The notes: generated by a model from the sequence alone, not told the origin. 64,000 bases of DNA from Actinomycetota bacterium (GCA_014238065.1 JABABU010000027.1:62001-126000); one strand, 5' to 3'. Shown: positions 1-9,413, numbered from the stretch's first letter. Numbers and translations: made by a program.

Positions 1-1144
1 ACACAGACACACCGACATCATCTGGCCGTGCGCGCCAGATGAGCTGCAGCGTCTTCTCTATCTGCTCGAGATCCTCACCCGGGTAACCGAACTGAATGAA
101 AAAGGCGATCTTGTAGCCGGCAGCGTGAACCCGATCGGCAGCTTCGATGATCTGCTCGACCTTGGTGCCCTTCTCCATCGCGTCGAGAACTGTCTGCGAG
201 CCAGATTCAGCCCCGATCCAGACGAACGCGGCTCCTGCACGCCCGAACTGCTCTGCAGTGTCACCTTTGACCATGAGGTCGGGTCGACTGAGCGCGTTGA
301 AAGGCCGCACGACGTCATTGGCCTGCATGAGGTCTGCGAACTCCGCGATCCAGCCCGGCTTGAGACCGACGATGTCGTCGGCGAACCAGAGATGATCCGG
401 CGAGTAGAGCTCGTCGAGCATCACGATCTCTTCGACGACGTCTTTGGGTGATCTTGCGTTGTAGCGCTGGCCCCAGATGGGCTTTGCACACCAGTTGCAG
501 TGGTACGGACAGCCGCGAGTCGTCACGAGGTTCACCGAGAAATGACCGTGATGCTCCACCCATACCTCGCGGTACCTGCCCATGTCGATGAGGTCTCGTG
601 CGGGGAATGGCAAGTCGTCAAGGCCCTTCATGTTGCGGCGATCGTCGGTCGACTTGATCGACTGGTCGCCGACGTAGGAAATGCCTGCGACGTCGACGAA
701 CGAGGTTCCGTCCTGCCATCGATCGAGCAGTTCGAGAAGCGTGGCATCGCCCTCGCCGCGGATGACGACCTCGGCTCCCGCTTCGAGGAACAGCGCCACG
801 TTGTCGGTGGCATCGGAGCCACAGACTGCCGTCCGGCACCCGCTATCACTCGCGGCGGCAAGCATTTCGAAAGCCGCGTCGCGCATGTTGAGCAGACACA
901 TCTTCGAGAGATAGTTGAAGTTGTCCTCGAAGATCACAGCCGCTTCTGGCTGATGCTCGGTGAGCATGGCGGTCCACTCCGACGTCGAGTCGGCGAGCAT
1001 CGCGTCGAACAGGACCACTTCGTGGCCGGCGTCCCTTGCCTGGGCCGCAGCGAGCATGGTGCCCAGAGGCGGATAGGGCCGCATGGCCTCGTGGAGCTTC
1101 GGGTCGAACTTCAGAAAGTACGAGTGACCGATGAGCAGCTTCAT
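1..1144 (-). CDS. B12-binding domain radical SAM protein (3' end cut by window)
   Basis: Predicted cobalamin-dependent radical SAM enzyme of the surface-polysaccharide operon; substrate unknown. The first ~140 residues look like a B12-binding Rossmann domain (PPLGTMLAAA, then VVLFDAML). The radical SAM cluster motif CxxxCxxC follows as GCPYHCNWC, with Cys212, Cys216 and Cys219. A later WIGAESGSQ stretch and a GYPGED motif are typical of this superfamily. The ATG start overlaps the stop of the upstream methyltransferase (ATGA), so translation is probably coupled. The frame stays open to the window edge, so the C-terminus is missing. Related proteins methylate or rearrange unactivated carbons; assignment to glycan modification is inferred from context only. 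Confidence 0.85.
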   Translation of the reverse strand, partial: MKLLIGHSYFLKFDPKLHEAMRPYPPLGTMLAAAQARDAGHEVVLFDAMLADSTSEWTAMLTEHQPEAAVIFEDNFNYLSKMCLLNMRDAAFEMLAAASDSGCRTAVCGSDATDNVALFLEAGAEVVIRGEGDATLLELLDRWQDGTSFVDVAGISYVGDQSIKSTDDRRNMKGLDDLPFPARDLIDMGRYREVWVEHHGHFSVNLVTTRGCPYHCNWCAKPIWGQRYNARSPKDVVEEIVMLDELYSPDHLWFADDIVGLKPGWIAEFADLMQANDVVRPFNALSRPDLMVKGDTAEQFGRAGAAFVWIGAESGSQTVLDAMEKGTKVEQIIEAADRVHAAGYKIAFFIQFGYPGEDLEQIEKTLQLIWRARPDDVGVSV

Positions 1145-2040
1145 AGGTCTTGCCTCGTGTCTGCGTGGTGACCAATCGGCGCGACGAGAAGTGGCAGCGT
1201 CGCCAGTTCTCTGCCGGCGCGATACCCAGCGACCTTCCGCCTGATCGAGCGAAGCCCTGTTCCGTCGAGGTCGGTCCTTCGCCATCTGACCCCGCAATCA
1301 GCAAGATCACGATCGGTGAGGAACCCCTTCCCGGCATGGGCCGCAGGTTCCACCCCGAGACTGACGATGTAGTCGCTCATCGATTCGACCATCGCGACCC
1401 CGGCACTCTCCTGCTTGTAGACCGGACTGTCGGCAATCACGATGCGACCACCGAGCCGCAGGATCCGACACGCCTCACTGATCGCCTCACGGAGGGGGAA
1501 GTAGTGAGCTGCCGCGTTGAACACCACCATGTCAGCACTCGCCTCACGCAACGGGATCGCAAGACCATGCGCCCGAGCGACCTGAAACGATTCGGGATAG
1601 TGCCGGCTCGCCGCTAGGCCGTCGTGACCATCGTCGTTGAGATCGAGCGCGAGGAGGCTGTGACCCAGCTCTGCGAGACGTGCGCTCAGCCAACAGTTCC
1701 CCGCCCCGACGTCGACGATGTCGAGGCCATCGCCCTCAATCTGACCGACAAGAGCGCCGAAGGTCAGAGCCCGCCGCGACCACTGGTCGCGGAACTGCCC
1801 GGTGAGATCGTCGTGCGGGAGAGCACGGTAGTACTCGGAACTCGCGCTGGATCTTCCCTCCGCGATGCGCACTGCGGCGTATGTGGATGAGAACTCCTCG
1901 ACACCGGCGAGCATGGTCGCGTCGACGAGCTGAGGAATACCGTTGACGATGGGATAGGTCTCGCCCGAAGCGCTCACGTACGAACTGTCAACCCACGAAA
2001 GCGGCTCGTGGGAGCATGGGGACACGAAGTCGAATGCCAT
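1141..2040 (-). CDS. Class I SAM-dependent methyltransferase with Trm112-like N-terminus
   Basis: A 299-residue protein. Residues ~1-45 resemble a Trm112-like segment (YPIVNGIPQLVD). A Rossmann methyltransferase domain follows, with the SAM-binding motif IVDVGAGNCWLSARL near residue 110, an acidic DLND at the end of strand 2, and VVFNAAAHYF downstream. It sits between two other operon genes, overlapping the radical SAM gene by 4 bases and touching the preceding methyltransferase by one base. Context suggests methylation of a sugar or a carrier-linked intermediate; nothing in the sequence fixes the acceptor. Confidence 0.85.
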   Translation of the reverse strand: MAFDFVSPCSHEPLSWVDSSYVSASGETYPIVNGIPQLVDATMLAGVEEFSSTYAAVRIAEGRSSASSEYYRALPHDDLTGQFRDQWSRRALTFGALVGQIEGDGLDIVDVGAGNCWLSARLAELGHSLLALDLNDDGHDGLAASRHYPESFQVARAHGLAIPLREASADMVVFNAAAHYFPLREAISEACRILRLGGRIVIADSPVYKQESAGVAMVESMSDYIVSLGVEPAAHAGKGFLTDRDLADCGVRWRRTDLDGTGLRSIRRKVAGYRAGRELATLPLLVAPIGHHADTRQDL

Positions 2041-2819
2041 CAGACGCGCTCCAAGACAGCGATCTGATGGTCACCCATGGCAAGTCGGCCGGCAAGGCGT
2101 GCACCGACCGCGTCGACCGACGCCAATGCAGCGCCGATTCGGGGCGCCATCTCCACTGCACGTCGCTGCGCATACGTCGGCAGTGCCCAACCGAGCGCAG
2201 ATGCGTGCCGAAGCCGCCACCTTGCTCCGAGTCGACGGCTGAGCTGACGTGCCGACATGTACCGAACGCTGACACCGGGGTAGCCGTGTTCGATGGTCGG
2301 CTCCTTCGCAAAGCGACGACGCACCCTCGACAGATCTCCGCGGATCAGCCCGGCCATCTGTTCCCATGGAACGACGTGGCCCATCGGTACGAGCACGGCC
2401 ACGCCGCCAACCTCGACACTCTGGGCCAGCTGCTCACCGAAGTCGGCAAGGTCGTCGACACAGCTCACCGCGCCGAAGTTCGAAATCGCCGCCTCGAATT
2501 GTCCCAGTTCAGCTGCCCACGAGCTCTGGTTGAGGTCGCGAACCACGAAGAGCGCAGGAGGGCCGACGCGCTTCTTGGCGATGTCGATCATGCGCGGTGA
2601 AACGTCGATCCCCGTGACGATGGCGCCGCGGGAGGCCATCCACGCGCTGTCGATGCCAGTGCCGCAGCCCACATCCAGCACGCGGGAGCCCGACGAGATC
2701 AGGGGTTCGAGTACCTTGTGCACTCGCCCTCGCAACAACACTCCCAGCCGCGACTGCGCGACCTCGTCGTAGTCAGCAGCAACTCGGTCGAAGGCCGCAC
2801 CGTCGAGTGACGAACTCAC
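2040..2819 (-). CDS. Class I SAM-dependent methyltransferase
   Basis: A 259-residue protein starting at GTG (GTGA overlap with the preceding gene). The motif VLDVGCGTGIDSAWMASRGA binds SAM, followed by GIDVSPRMIDIAKKR, the usual acidic end of strand 2. The C-terminal half is diverged, with no recognised acceptor domain. It is one of two methyltransferases in tandem in this glycan operon. It most likely methylates a sugar or lipid-linked intermediate; the assignment to a substrate is inference only. Confidence 0.85.
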   Translation of the reverse strand: MSSSLDGAAFDRVAADYDEVAQSRLGVLLRGRVHKVLEPLISSGSRVLDVGCGTGIDSAWMASRGAIVTGIDVSPRMIDIAKKRVGPPALFVVRDLNQSSWAAELGQFEAAISNFGAVSCVDDLADFGEQLAQSVEVGGVAVLVPMGHVVPWEQMAGLIRGDLSRVRRRFAKEPTIEHGYPGVSVRYMSARQLSRRLGARWRLRHASALGWALPTYAQRRAVEMAPRIGAALASVDAVGARLAGRLAMGDHQIAVLERV

Positions 2820-3736
2820 AGGGCTCCGTTCCTTCGGAGCCGGTCACGCCAGGCGACTTCGATTCCTGCAGCGTTTCCGACCATATGACCCTTGCAGACG
2901 CTCGGCGAGAACGAAGATTCGTCTGGCTTCGCAACTTCCTCGCGGCGCGAAACGACCCCCTTCAGCTTCTCGATCTTACGGTTCATCTCCCAAGTCTCGA
3001 AGCGATCGAAGATCGAAAGACCCAGCAGCGCCTCGGCGAGTCGCCTCACAGGACCAACTCGCGTTCGAGTCAGCCGGGCACCTTCACCGAAGAGCTGAGC
3101 ATTGGGTAGATGCTTCAGGAGCCAGTCGTTCGCGACGCGCATCTCGTCGAGAAACTCTGCACCGACGATGTCCACCATCTGCGCCAGCTCACGTGCCGTG
3201 TACGACGTCTGTTCGTCGAGCGCGAGCGAGTCGATCGCCACGAGATAGTTCGGGCAGAGGTCGACATGCCGCAACCGTCCGAGGTGCACCATCCCAACGC
3301 ACAAGGCCCTCGCGGTCCACAGCCTTCCTGGCTCCGTGATGACCAGATAGTCGATGTCGTCGTGGTCGGCGACCGAGTCACACGCAAGCCCACCTGTCAC
3401 CGCGATCGAACGAACGAACGGAAGTCGGCCCAGTCTGGCTCCCCAGCGAGCCGCTTCGCACCACATCATCTCGGCGCGGGCGACGCGTTCTGCATGAATC
3501 GGGAGCACTCCAGATCGCCCCGGGAGATGGGCGAGTCCACTGCTCATCTCCAGTCGACCTTCATCGACGAGGCGGTCGAGCGCATCGACGATTTCTTCGC
3601 CGGATGCCGACATCCCGATCAGGAACGTGCGGAGTCGCGTGACTTCGATCGGCATGTCGAAAATGTCTGAATACGCCACCGTCGCAACGACGGCTTCATC
3701 GAGGCTCGATGGTCGAAGTGGATCGGTGATCGTCAT
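2816..3736 (-). CDS. Nucleotidyltransferase-fold protein
   Basis: A 306-residue protein. An N-terminal winged-helix-like segment (VATVAYSDIFDMPIEVTRLR) precedes a nucleotidyltransferase core with VTGGLACDSVADHDDIDYLV, where the DxD pair in DDIDYLV would bind metal. The start was set at ATG 3736 because a good ribosome site (AGGGGA) lies just upstream and the ATG overlaps the previous glycosyltransferase stop (ATGA). A longer reading frame exists upstream but lies inside the neighbouring gene. Related proteins occur in polysaccharide clusters; the reaction here is not established. Confidence 0.7.
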   Translation of the reverse strand: MTITDPLRPSSLDEAVVATVAYSDIFDMPIEVTRLRTFLIGMSASGEEIVDALDRLVDEGRLEMSSGLAHLPGRSGVLPIHAERVARAEMMWCEAARWGARLGRLPFVRSIAVTGGLACDSVADHDDIDYLVITEPGRLWTARALCVGMVHLGRLRHVDLCPNYLVAIDSLALDEQTSYTARELAQMVDIVGAEFLDEMRVANDWLLKHLPNAQLFGEGARLTRTRVGPVRRLAEALLGLSIFDRFETWEMNRKIEKLKGVVSRREEVAKPDESSFSPSVCKGHMVGNAAGIEVAWRDRLRRNGAL

Positions 3737-4770
3737 GACGTTCCCCTGAGCTTGTTGATAGCGCCGTTCACGGCAGCGGCAGTCGCGTCCCACGTGAGAT
3801 GAGCGACGTTCCGTTGTGCGCGTTCTGCAACCTCGTTCGCATGGTCGCGGTTCGCGAGCAGGTCCCCAACTGCAGCAACCGCCTCGGAGACGGATTCGAC
3901 GATCGCGACATCAGGGGCGAGGTGCTCCACCGCAGAAGGAACGGCCGAGCAGACGACTGGTGTCCCTGCGGCAGCGGCTTCGACCACAGGAAGACCGAAC
4001 CCCTCGTGACGAGGAAGCCACACGAACACATCGAGCGCACGGTAGAAACGAGCGAGATCTTCGTCGCTGAGACGCCCGAGATCGTCAACGAATCGAGAGG
4101 TCGGCCGGTCGCTCACACCAAAGACACGTTGAGGCCCGTTCCAGCCGGCAACCACAGCAGACGCGGCACCAGCGGCCACTGCTGTCTCGAGAGTGGCGAG
4201 CACGTCATTTGCGCGCTTGCGCGGAATCGACGAGACCAGCCCGCCGATGAGAGGCGCCGTCACGTCGATCCCGTAGGACCCGAGGCCGAGCAAGCGTCTT
4301 GCTTCGACTCGTTCGACCTCTGCAGCGACGCGGAACCGGTCGTCGATGCCCGGCTCCGCTACAACGATGCGCGCCGGGTCGACCAAGAAGCGCTGCTTGA
4401 CCTCGGCAAGCATCGCCTCACTGTCGACAACCACCATCGACGCCGACTTCGCCAGCGTCGGCAACAATGCTCGATTCGCCCAGCGAGCGCGGCGCGAAAG
4501 CCCTTCGGGGTCAATCAACGGCGCAACATCGTGCAGTGTCACCACATGACGTTGGTGCCTGATCGGCCCGCTCGTCGCAGGGCTCCAGAGCAGCTCACGT
4601 CGGGCTCGTCGTGCCAACAATGTCTGCTCCCAGACCTTGCCGACTGCTCCTCGGGCGAACCGAGGGCGGGGCGCGACTATCAGCGCTTCGTCGAGTCGCG
4701 CCGAGACTTCGACTGCATATCGTCTGAAGCCTCCTGGCTCGGCATGTTGAAACCGACCGTTGACGATCAT
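3733..4770 (-). CDS. Glycosyltransferase, GT4 (GT-B) family
   Basis: A 345-residue GT-B glycosyltransferase. The N-terminal half starts MIVNGRFQHAEPGGFRRYA (acceptor-side loop) and contains HQRHVVTLHDVAPLI. The C-terminal half has the nucleotide-sugar binding segment VFVWLPRHEGFGLPVVEAAA, the E-x7-E-like motif typical of GT4. It transfers a sugar from an NDP-sugar during repeat-unit assembly on the inner membrane face. It is coupled to both neighbours by 4-base overlaps. The donor sugar cannot be read from the sequence. Confidence 0.9.
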   Translation of the reverse strand: MIVNGRFQHAEPGGFRRYAVEVSARLDEALIVAPRPRFARGAVGKVWEQTLLARRARRELLWSPATSGPIRHQRHVVTLHDVAPLIDPEGLSRRARWANRALLPTLAKSASMVVVDSEAMLAEVKQRFLVDPARIVVAEPGIDDRFRVAAEVERVEARRLLGLGSYGIDVTAPLIGGLVSSIPRKRANDVLATLETAVAAGAASAVVAGWNGPQRVFGVSDRPTSRFVDDLGRLSDEDLARFYRALDVFVWLPRHEGFGLPVVEAAAAGTPVVCSAVPSAVEHLAPDVAIVESVSEAVAAVGDLLANRDHANEVAERAQRNVAHLTWDATAAAVNGAINKLRGTS

Positions 4771-5888
4771 CGCATCGCCACGTTCTCGACAACCTCACGG
4801 AGGACATCACCAAAGCGTCGCTCACCAAGGGGGTCGACAGCCGGAGGTGTCGCTCGGGTACCGAGGCCATCTCGAATCACCGTCGCCAGCTGCTCGGCGT
4901 CGCCAAAGTCGTAGAACCAACCATTCACTCCGTCGACCACGTGGTCGAGGAATCCTCTTGCTTCTGGCACCACTGACATGAGGCCGTGAGCTTGGGCCTC
5001 TATCGGCACCAGGCCGAAGTCTTCGGCCGACGTGAGCGCGACGATGGCCGCGTTCCGGTAGGCCCATCTCAGCTGACTGTCGGGGACGTCACCGAGCAGC
5101 CGGAGATTCTTCGGAGCTCGCGAACGCAATCGCTTGAGATCCGGGCCGGCGCCGACCTGCAGGACCTGGATGTCCTGCAGACGCTCTGCGGCGTCAACCA
5201 GCACGTCAAGACGTTTGTATCCGAGCGCCCTGGACGGGCAGAACACGAAGCCGGGGTCGACCCTCGCGATCGGATCGGTCCACGCATCGAGCGTAAGCGA
5301 AGAGCACGGAGGCACAACGGTCGCTGTTTGCCCGAACGCATCGAAGATCTGTCCGGAGATCACGCTGCTGTTGGCGATGATCTCGTCGGCCGCCATCATC
5401 GCCTGTGCATCTCTTCGCCGTGATCCCCGACCCAGCCACTTCGCGGCCGATCGCGCCACCGGGCCGAATCGGTCGAGGTAACGCTCCTGGTCGTGAAGCC
5501 AGCGTGCTGGCGTGTGGCAGTACACCACCTTGCGCCCCGTTGTCTTGACGTGATGGGCGAACCCGCTGCTCGAACAGACGACGACATCGGCGTCGATCAC
5601 CCGACGCTCGAACGCACGCTGGAGCAGAGGGAGCGATGCTCGATGGTGGCGTCGCAGACCGGGCACGGCGTCGATCCCCAGCGGCACGATCGGGTGATCG
5701 CGGAAACCCTGGAACGTTGCTGACGCGTCGTGGAGAGCAGTGTGAATTTCGGCATCGGGAAAGGCACGGGCCATCGAGAGAGCAACGCGCTCGGCTCCAC
5801 CTCGACTGACAAGAAAGTCATGTGCCAGAGCAACCCGGACACCGCCGTTGGTCGCCGTCGAGCGCCACCGTGGATCGATCGCGGTCAC
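4767..5888 (-). CDS. Glycosyltransferase, GT4 (WbaZ-like)
   Basis: A 373-residue GT-B glycosyltransferase. The N-terminus VRVALAHDFLVSRGGAERVA carries the glycine-rich acceptor loop. HTPARWLHDQERYLDRFGP is typical of the WbaZ-type mannosyltransferase group. The C-terminal ALTSAEDFGLVPIEAQAHG is the donor-binding motif. I chose GTG 5888 because it forms a GTGA overlap with the upstream stop, the pattern used by most genes of this operon; an upstream ATG at 5972 would extend into the neighbour. It probably adds one sugar of the repeat unit. Confidence 0.88.
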   Translation of the reverse strand: MTAIDPRWRSTATNGGVRVALAHDFLVSRGGAERVALSMARAFPDAEIHTALHDASATFQGFRDHPIVPLGIDAVPGLRRHHRASLPLLQRAFERRVIDADVVVCSSSGFAHHVKTTGRKVVYCHTPARWLHDQERYLDRFGPVARSAAKWLGRGSRRRDAQAMMAADEIIANSSVISGQIFDAFGQTATVVPPCSSLTLDAWTDPIARVDPGFVFCPSRALGYKRLDVLVDAAERLQDIQVLQVGAGPDLKRLRSRAPKNLRLLGDVPDSQLRWAYRNAAIVALTSAEDFGLVPIEAQAHGLMSVVPEARGFLDHVVDGVNGWFYDFGDAEQLATVIRDGLGTRATPPAVDPLGERRFGDVLREVVENVAMR

Positions 5889-6583
5889 AACATCCCTCCG
5901 ACAACTTCGCGGCACGTATCTGCGAGCGCCGTAGTGGAAGCACCGACGATCGAACGATCGCCAGGCTTCCATCCGTCAACCGAAGTGACGTCGCTGATGG
6001 CGACCGCTAGAGAGACTTCCACGCCTCTCGAGGCCGCAGCCGCGAACAGTGCTGCCCCTTCCATCTCGACTACGTCGGCGCCAGAAGCCAGCACGTCCTC
6101 AACGTCGAGACGGAAGGGAATCGAGGTCGAGTACGTTCGCCCTCGCTGCGCCTGAGTGGCCTCGATGACGCTCGCCGTGAGCGACCTTGAAGCATTCGTT
6201 GACGGAGCGTAGGCAGACGCCACCGCGTCGGAGGTGACAGCCTCATCGACGACGACGAAGGAGCCGGGCACGAGCGCCACATCGTCGCGTTGAACGGCGC
6301 TGGCGATACCCACGGCGACAATCGACGTCACGCCGAGTTCGGCGAGCAGCTCTATCGTGACCGCAGCGACTGCCGGGCCTGGCCCGAGGGGACCCACCGT
6401 CACGACCGACGGGGCACGGCGCGTGGCAACGACTCGACCGAAAGGGCCGGCCATCTCTCGACATCTGCGCGGAAACACATCGGGGTGCATGGCGAGAACA
6501 ATCGCCCGCGGCAACTGAGGCAACGGAATCCCATTGTCGGCAAGATCGGCAAGGTACGCCTTCGCGTCGAGTCCTCGACTCAT
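5885..6583 (-). CDS. Nucleoside phosphorylase / MTAN-like protein
   Basis: A 232-residue protein of the PNP/UDP phosphorylase superfamily. GPLGPGPAVAAVTIELLAELG resembles the phosphate/ribose loop. VVEMEGAALFAAAASRGV is the hallmark MEGA segment that contacts ribose, and AISDVTSVDGW holds the Asp normally used in base recognition. Members cleave N-glycosidic bonds of nucleosides (purine phosphorylase, MTA/SAH nucleosidase, futalosine hydrolase). It is embedded and translationally coupled between two glycosyltransferase genes. A nucleotide- or SAH-recycling role supporting the methyltransferases is possible but is inference. Confidence 0.8.
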   Translation of the reverse strand: MSRGLDAKAYLADLADNGIPLPQLPRAIVLAMHPDVFPRRCREMAGPFGRVVATRRAPSVVTVGPLGPGPAVAAVTIELLAELGVTSIVAVGIASAVQRDDVALVPGSFVVVDEAVTSDAVASAYAPSTNASRSLTASVIEATQAQRGRTYSTSIPFRLDVEDVLASGADVVEMEGAALFAAAASRGVEVSLAVAISDVTSVDGWKPGDRSIVGASTTALADTCREVVGGML

Positions 6584-7746
6584 GATCTAGATCGCTTCGC
6601 GAAGCGTGATGCGGTGTGGGACCGCCATTCTCGGGCGCGCGTCGACAGCGATTCGCGGAGACCAACCCTGCGGCCGTGCCTCGCGTGACGTTCAACCACA
6701 CGCCTGGCCGCTGTATCGGCTCGCGACCCATCGAAGATGTCATCTGCTCGGCAGAGCCGCAGGTCGTTACCTGGCACATCGAAGAGAAGATTCTGCTCGA
6801 GGGGGTGCATCATCGCTCCCCACTCTTGCACGGCATGACGACCCGGCCTGCTGGTGACAGCCCAACCAGTGCTGAAGTCTTCCGGGCCCCGGGTTCCGCG
6901 TAGATCGATCGTGACATCAAGTCCGTTCAATGCACTGACGCGGGGTGCCAGCCACCTGCCATCAGGCTCCATGAACTCGTCGTAGGGAATGAGCTGAGGA
7001 TGATCGAGCCCGTGGAACTGCAGGTCAGCAGGCGCACGCTGGGCCAGTGGCTGTTGAAACGTCGCTGTCGAGGCTTCGAAGTGAACGCCGGCATCTCCGA
7101 AATTCACCGCGTGCGCGTGACGCGACAACAGATACCAACGGTCCTCGGACACCAGAGAACGGACGGCGTCAGGGAACCACTCGTCGTCTTCCAGGGCCGC
7201 GAACGCGCTCGGGAGCTCAACCGACGGCGCATCGGCACCGCCCCGGTGTGATTGCCACTGCTGTGGTGTCCACGCCATGCCGTGGAACCACGGAACCTTG
7301 GCGTAGACGGCATCACTACCGTCGATCATGGGCTCGAAGGGCGTGTGTCGGAAACCGTCGAACCGGGGACTTGACAACGAGATCCCTGCGACGCGCTCGT
7401 CACTGTCGGTGTGTTCGAGCGCGCTCCCGGCAAATCGAAGAAAGTGAGGGCCAACAACAAGGTCATCTTCGAGCAACACCAGTGGACCGAGCTCGTCTAC
7501 GAGATCGCCGCACGCTCTGAAGTGTTCGACAAGGCCGAGATCGTCGCGTTCGATCACCTTCGAAGGACCATGGGTCCAACGGAATTCTCGTGCCAAAGTC
7601 AACGTGTCGTCTCTGCGGCGGCCTCCCCCATCGACCGAAATCACCAACTCGGTTCCGGCGCCGGCAACACAGTTGTCGAGGGACGCGAGCAGCCGGACGA
7701 GAGCAGCCGGACGATCGAAGGTGTTGACAACAACCGCTGGTTTCAC
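6580..7746 (-). CDS. Glycosyltransferase family 2-like
   Basis: A 388-residue GT-A type glycosyltransferase. It opens VKPAVVVNTFDRPAALVRLL, has VISVDGGG in the first nucleotide-binding strand, and LGPLVLLEDDLVVGPHFLRF, whose EDD supplies the DXD-like metal site. The group resembles GNT-I-like/GT2 enzymes. The GTG at 7746 gives the same GTGA overlap with the polymerase gene as elsewhere in the operon. An alternative upstream ATG at 7989 would lie inside the polymerase gene. Donor and acceptor are unknown. Confidence 0.82.
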   Translation of the reverse strand: MKPAVVVNTFDRPAALVRLLASLDNCVAGAGTELVISVDGGGRRRDDTLTLAREFRWTHGPSKVIERDDLGLVEHFRACGDLVDELGPLVLLEDDLVVGPHFLRFAGSALEHTDSDERVAGISLSSPRFDGFRHTPFEPMIDGSDAVYAKVPWFHGMAWTPQQWQSHRGGADAPSVELPSAFAALEDDEWFPDAVRSLVSEDRWYLLSRHAHAVNFGDAGVHFEASTATFQQPLAQRAPADLQFHGLDHPQLIPYDEFMEPDGRWLAPRVSALNGLDVTIDLRGTRGPEDFSTGWAVTSRPGRHAVQEWGAMMHPLEQNLLFDVPGNDLRLCRADDIFDGSRADTAARRVVERHARHGRRVGLRESLSTRAREWRSHTASRFAKRSRS

Positions 7747-9413
7747 GCCGATACTCCAGAGACGATCTGACCCTTGGGCAACCGAGCCCAGAGTCCCGCC
7801 AGAATGCCAAATCCAGCTGCCAATGGCGGAAACATCAGCGGCCACTCGAGCAGGCCTTGAGTGAGTACCGCGACGATCGCCGACCCGATCACCAGTCCTT
7901 CGATGCCGAAGCGGCGCAACCGACGCACAACGTCGATACCGAGAAGCGCGAGCAGTGTCAGAAACGGAACTCCACCCACCACTCCCCAAGCCGACAGCGG
8001 TTCGAGCACGATGTTGTGGGCGTGCGACACCGAGACAGGACGATCCGAGGCGGCGACATCATTCACGACGAACCGCATGTTCGCGGGGCCATGCCCGAAC
8101 ACTGGTCGTTCTGCGAACAGCTCCAGCGACCAACCCCAGATGGCGCGGCGATCCGGCACCGGTCTCGCCCGCACGACGGGTCCGCCTGCTCTAGCCGCCT
8201 TCGAACCGACGACGGTGATCCGACTGGCGGCCTGGGATCCATGCGACTCGAGGAAGAAGGCCTCGCGATCCACAAGCAGATCCCAGATCACGAGGTAGGA
8301 GCCGTCGGGGACCTGCTGGCGAACCTGGACGTTGACCTCAGCCCTCTCACCAGACGCGACGTCGTGGGGCAGGGGCCAGACCTGGGTCAACCACTCATGA
8401 TCTTGCGAGAAGTTTCGCCACCGCGCGGTCAGTACGACCCGGTCGATACCGTTCGCCGGCCATATGTCCCCTGACTTGTTGTGCACGTCGATCGACACAG
8501 TCGTCGTATCGGACAGTGTGAAGTCATCTGGTGGACTGACGTGCGCTTCGAAACGATCAGACCCCACCACGCGATCCTGCAGAGCCGGACTGGCGGCGAA
8601 CGCAACCAGGAGGGCGGAGGTGACAACGGCACTGATGAGCACGAACGAGTGCCGTATGGCAACAGCGATGGCAGCGACGCCTACTCCGACCGCGAGCAAT
8701 CCGGCTCGGCTGGCGGTGAGCGCCACGAGGCACACGAGCCATGCGCCAAGGCAGGCGAGCACAGCGCGAGTTCGTTTCTTCGTCATCGCTGCTGCAGCAA
8801 CGAATCCCACGGCTGCGGGAGCGAAGAACATCGCCGCGATGTTGGCGTGGCTGAAGGGCCGGGTGAGGCGATCCTTCTCACCAAGCAGTGTCACAGTCCC
8901 GCGGTAGCGATCGCCGAGTACGACATCACTGCCTGTGAGATATGCCAACGTAGCCACGGCAGCAGCAAGGATCGAGCCGCATCCGATGGTGAAGAGCAGC
9001 GCTCGACAGTCCTCCCCATCTCGAACGGTGACCGCGACCGCAAAGGCGGTGGCGAAGACGATGAGAATGTCGAACGTTCGCTGGTGAACGACCGCGCTGA
9101 GCTCTGCACCCCATGCCGCAGAGAGAAACGCAACGGTCGCGACAGCGATGGCAGCGGCGACAACGTGGTCCGAGCGGCGCAATACGTGAGATCGCCAGTC
9201 AGTCACGAGCCACCCAAGAGCCCCGGTAGCGGCGACGGCGGCTGCGATGTGGTGTGGACGAAGATTCACGCGTTCGATGCTGAGCACGACGTAGTCGCCG
9301 TCGAAGGCCACAACGAAGCACAGCACCAACAGCGCAGCCGTCGTGACCGCCTGCGGTAGCGCCGATGAGGCGTGGGACGTGACGCTGCCGCGGCTCACGT
9401 CAGTTGCTGTCAC
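7743..9413 (-). CDS. O-antigen ligase / Wzy-like polymerase with extracytoplasmic insertion
   Basis: A multi-pass membrane protein of ~556 residues with about a dozen hydrophobic segments. The Wzy_C/WaaL region includes SHANIAAMFFAPAAVG and, near the C-terminus, FGHGPANMRFVV and SHAHNIVLEPLSAWG, the conserved His-rich part. A soluble block of ~120 residues (about 300-420) containing VSIDVHNKSGDIWPANG, RWRNFSQ and PDGSYLVIWDLLVDR is inserted between membrane segments and looks like an Ig-like sandwich. It should polymerise or ligate polysaccharide on the outer side of the membrane. The start is uncertain: GTG 9413 or GTG 9482. Confidence 0.82.
   Translation of the reverse strand: MTATDVSRGSVTSHASSALPQAVTTAALLVLCFVVAFDGDYVVLSIERVNLRPHHIAAAVAATGALGWLVTDWRSHVLRRSDHVVAAAIAVATVAFLSAAWGAELSAVVHQRTFDILIVFATAFAVAVTVRDGEDCRALLFTIGCGSILAAAVATLAYLTGSDVVLGDRYRGTVTLLGEKDRLTRPFSHANIAAMFFAPAAVGFVAAAAMTKKRTRAVLACLGAWLVCLVALTASRAGLLAVGVGVAAIAVAIRHSFVLISAVVTSALLVAFAASPALQDRVVGSDRFEAHVSPPDDFTLSDTTTVSIDVHNKSGDIWPANGIDRVVLTARWRNFSQDHEWLTQVWPLPHDVASGERAEVNVQVRQQVPDGSYLVIWDLLVDREAFFLESHGSQAASRITVVGSKAARAGGPVVRARPVPDRRAIWGWSLELFAERPVFGHGPANMRFVVNDVAASDRPVSVSHAHNIVLEPLSAWGVVGGVPFLTLLALLGIDVVRRLRRFGIEGLVIGSAIVAVLTQGLLEWPLMFPPLAAGFGILAGLWARLPKGQIVSGVSA

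Noticed and set aside
3799-4914. A 371-codon plus-strand frame opposite two glycosyltransferase genes.
   Set aside because: Covers parts of two real genes on the other strand and has no recognisable motif.
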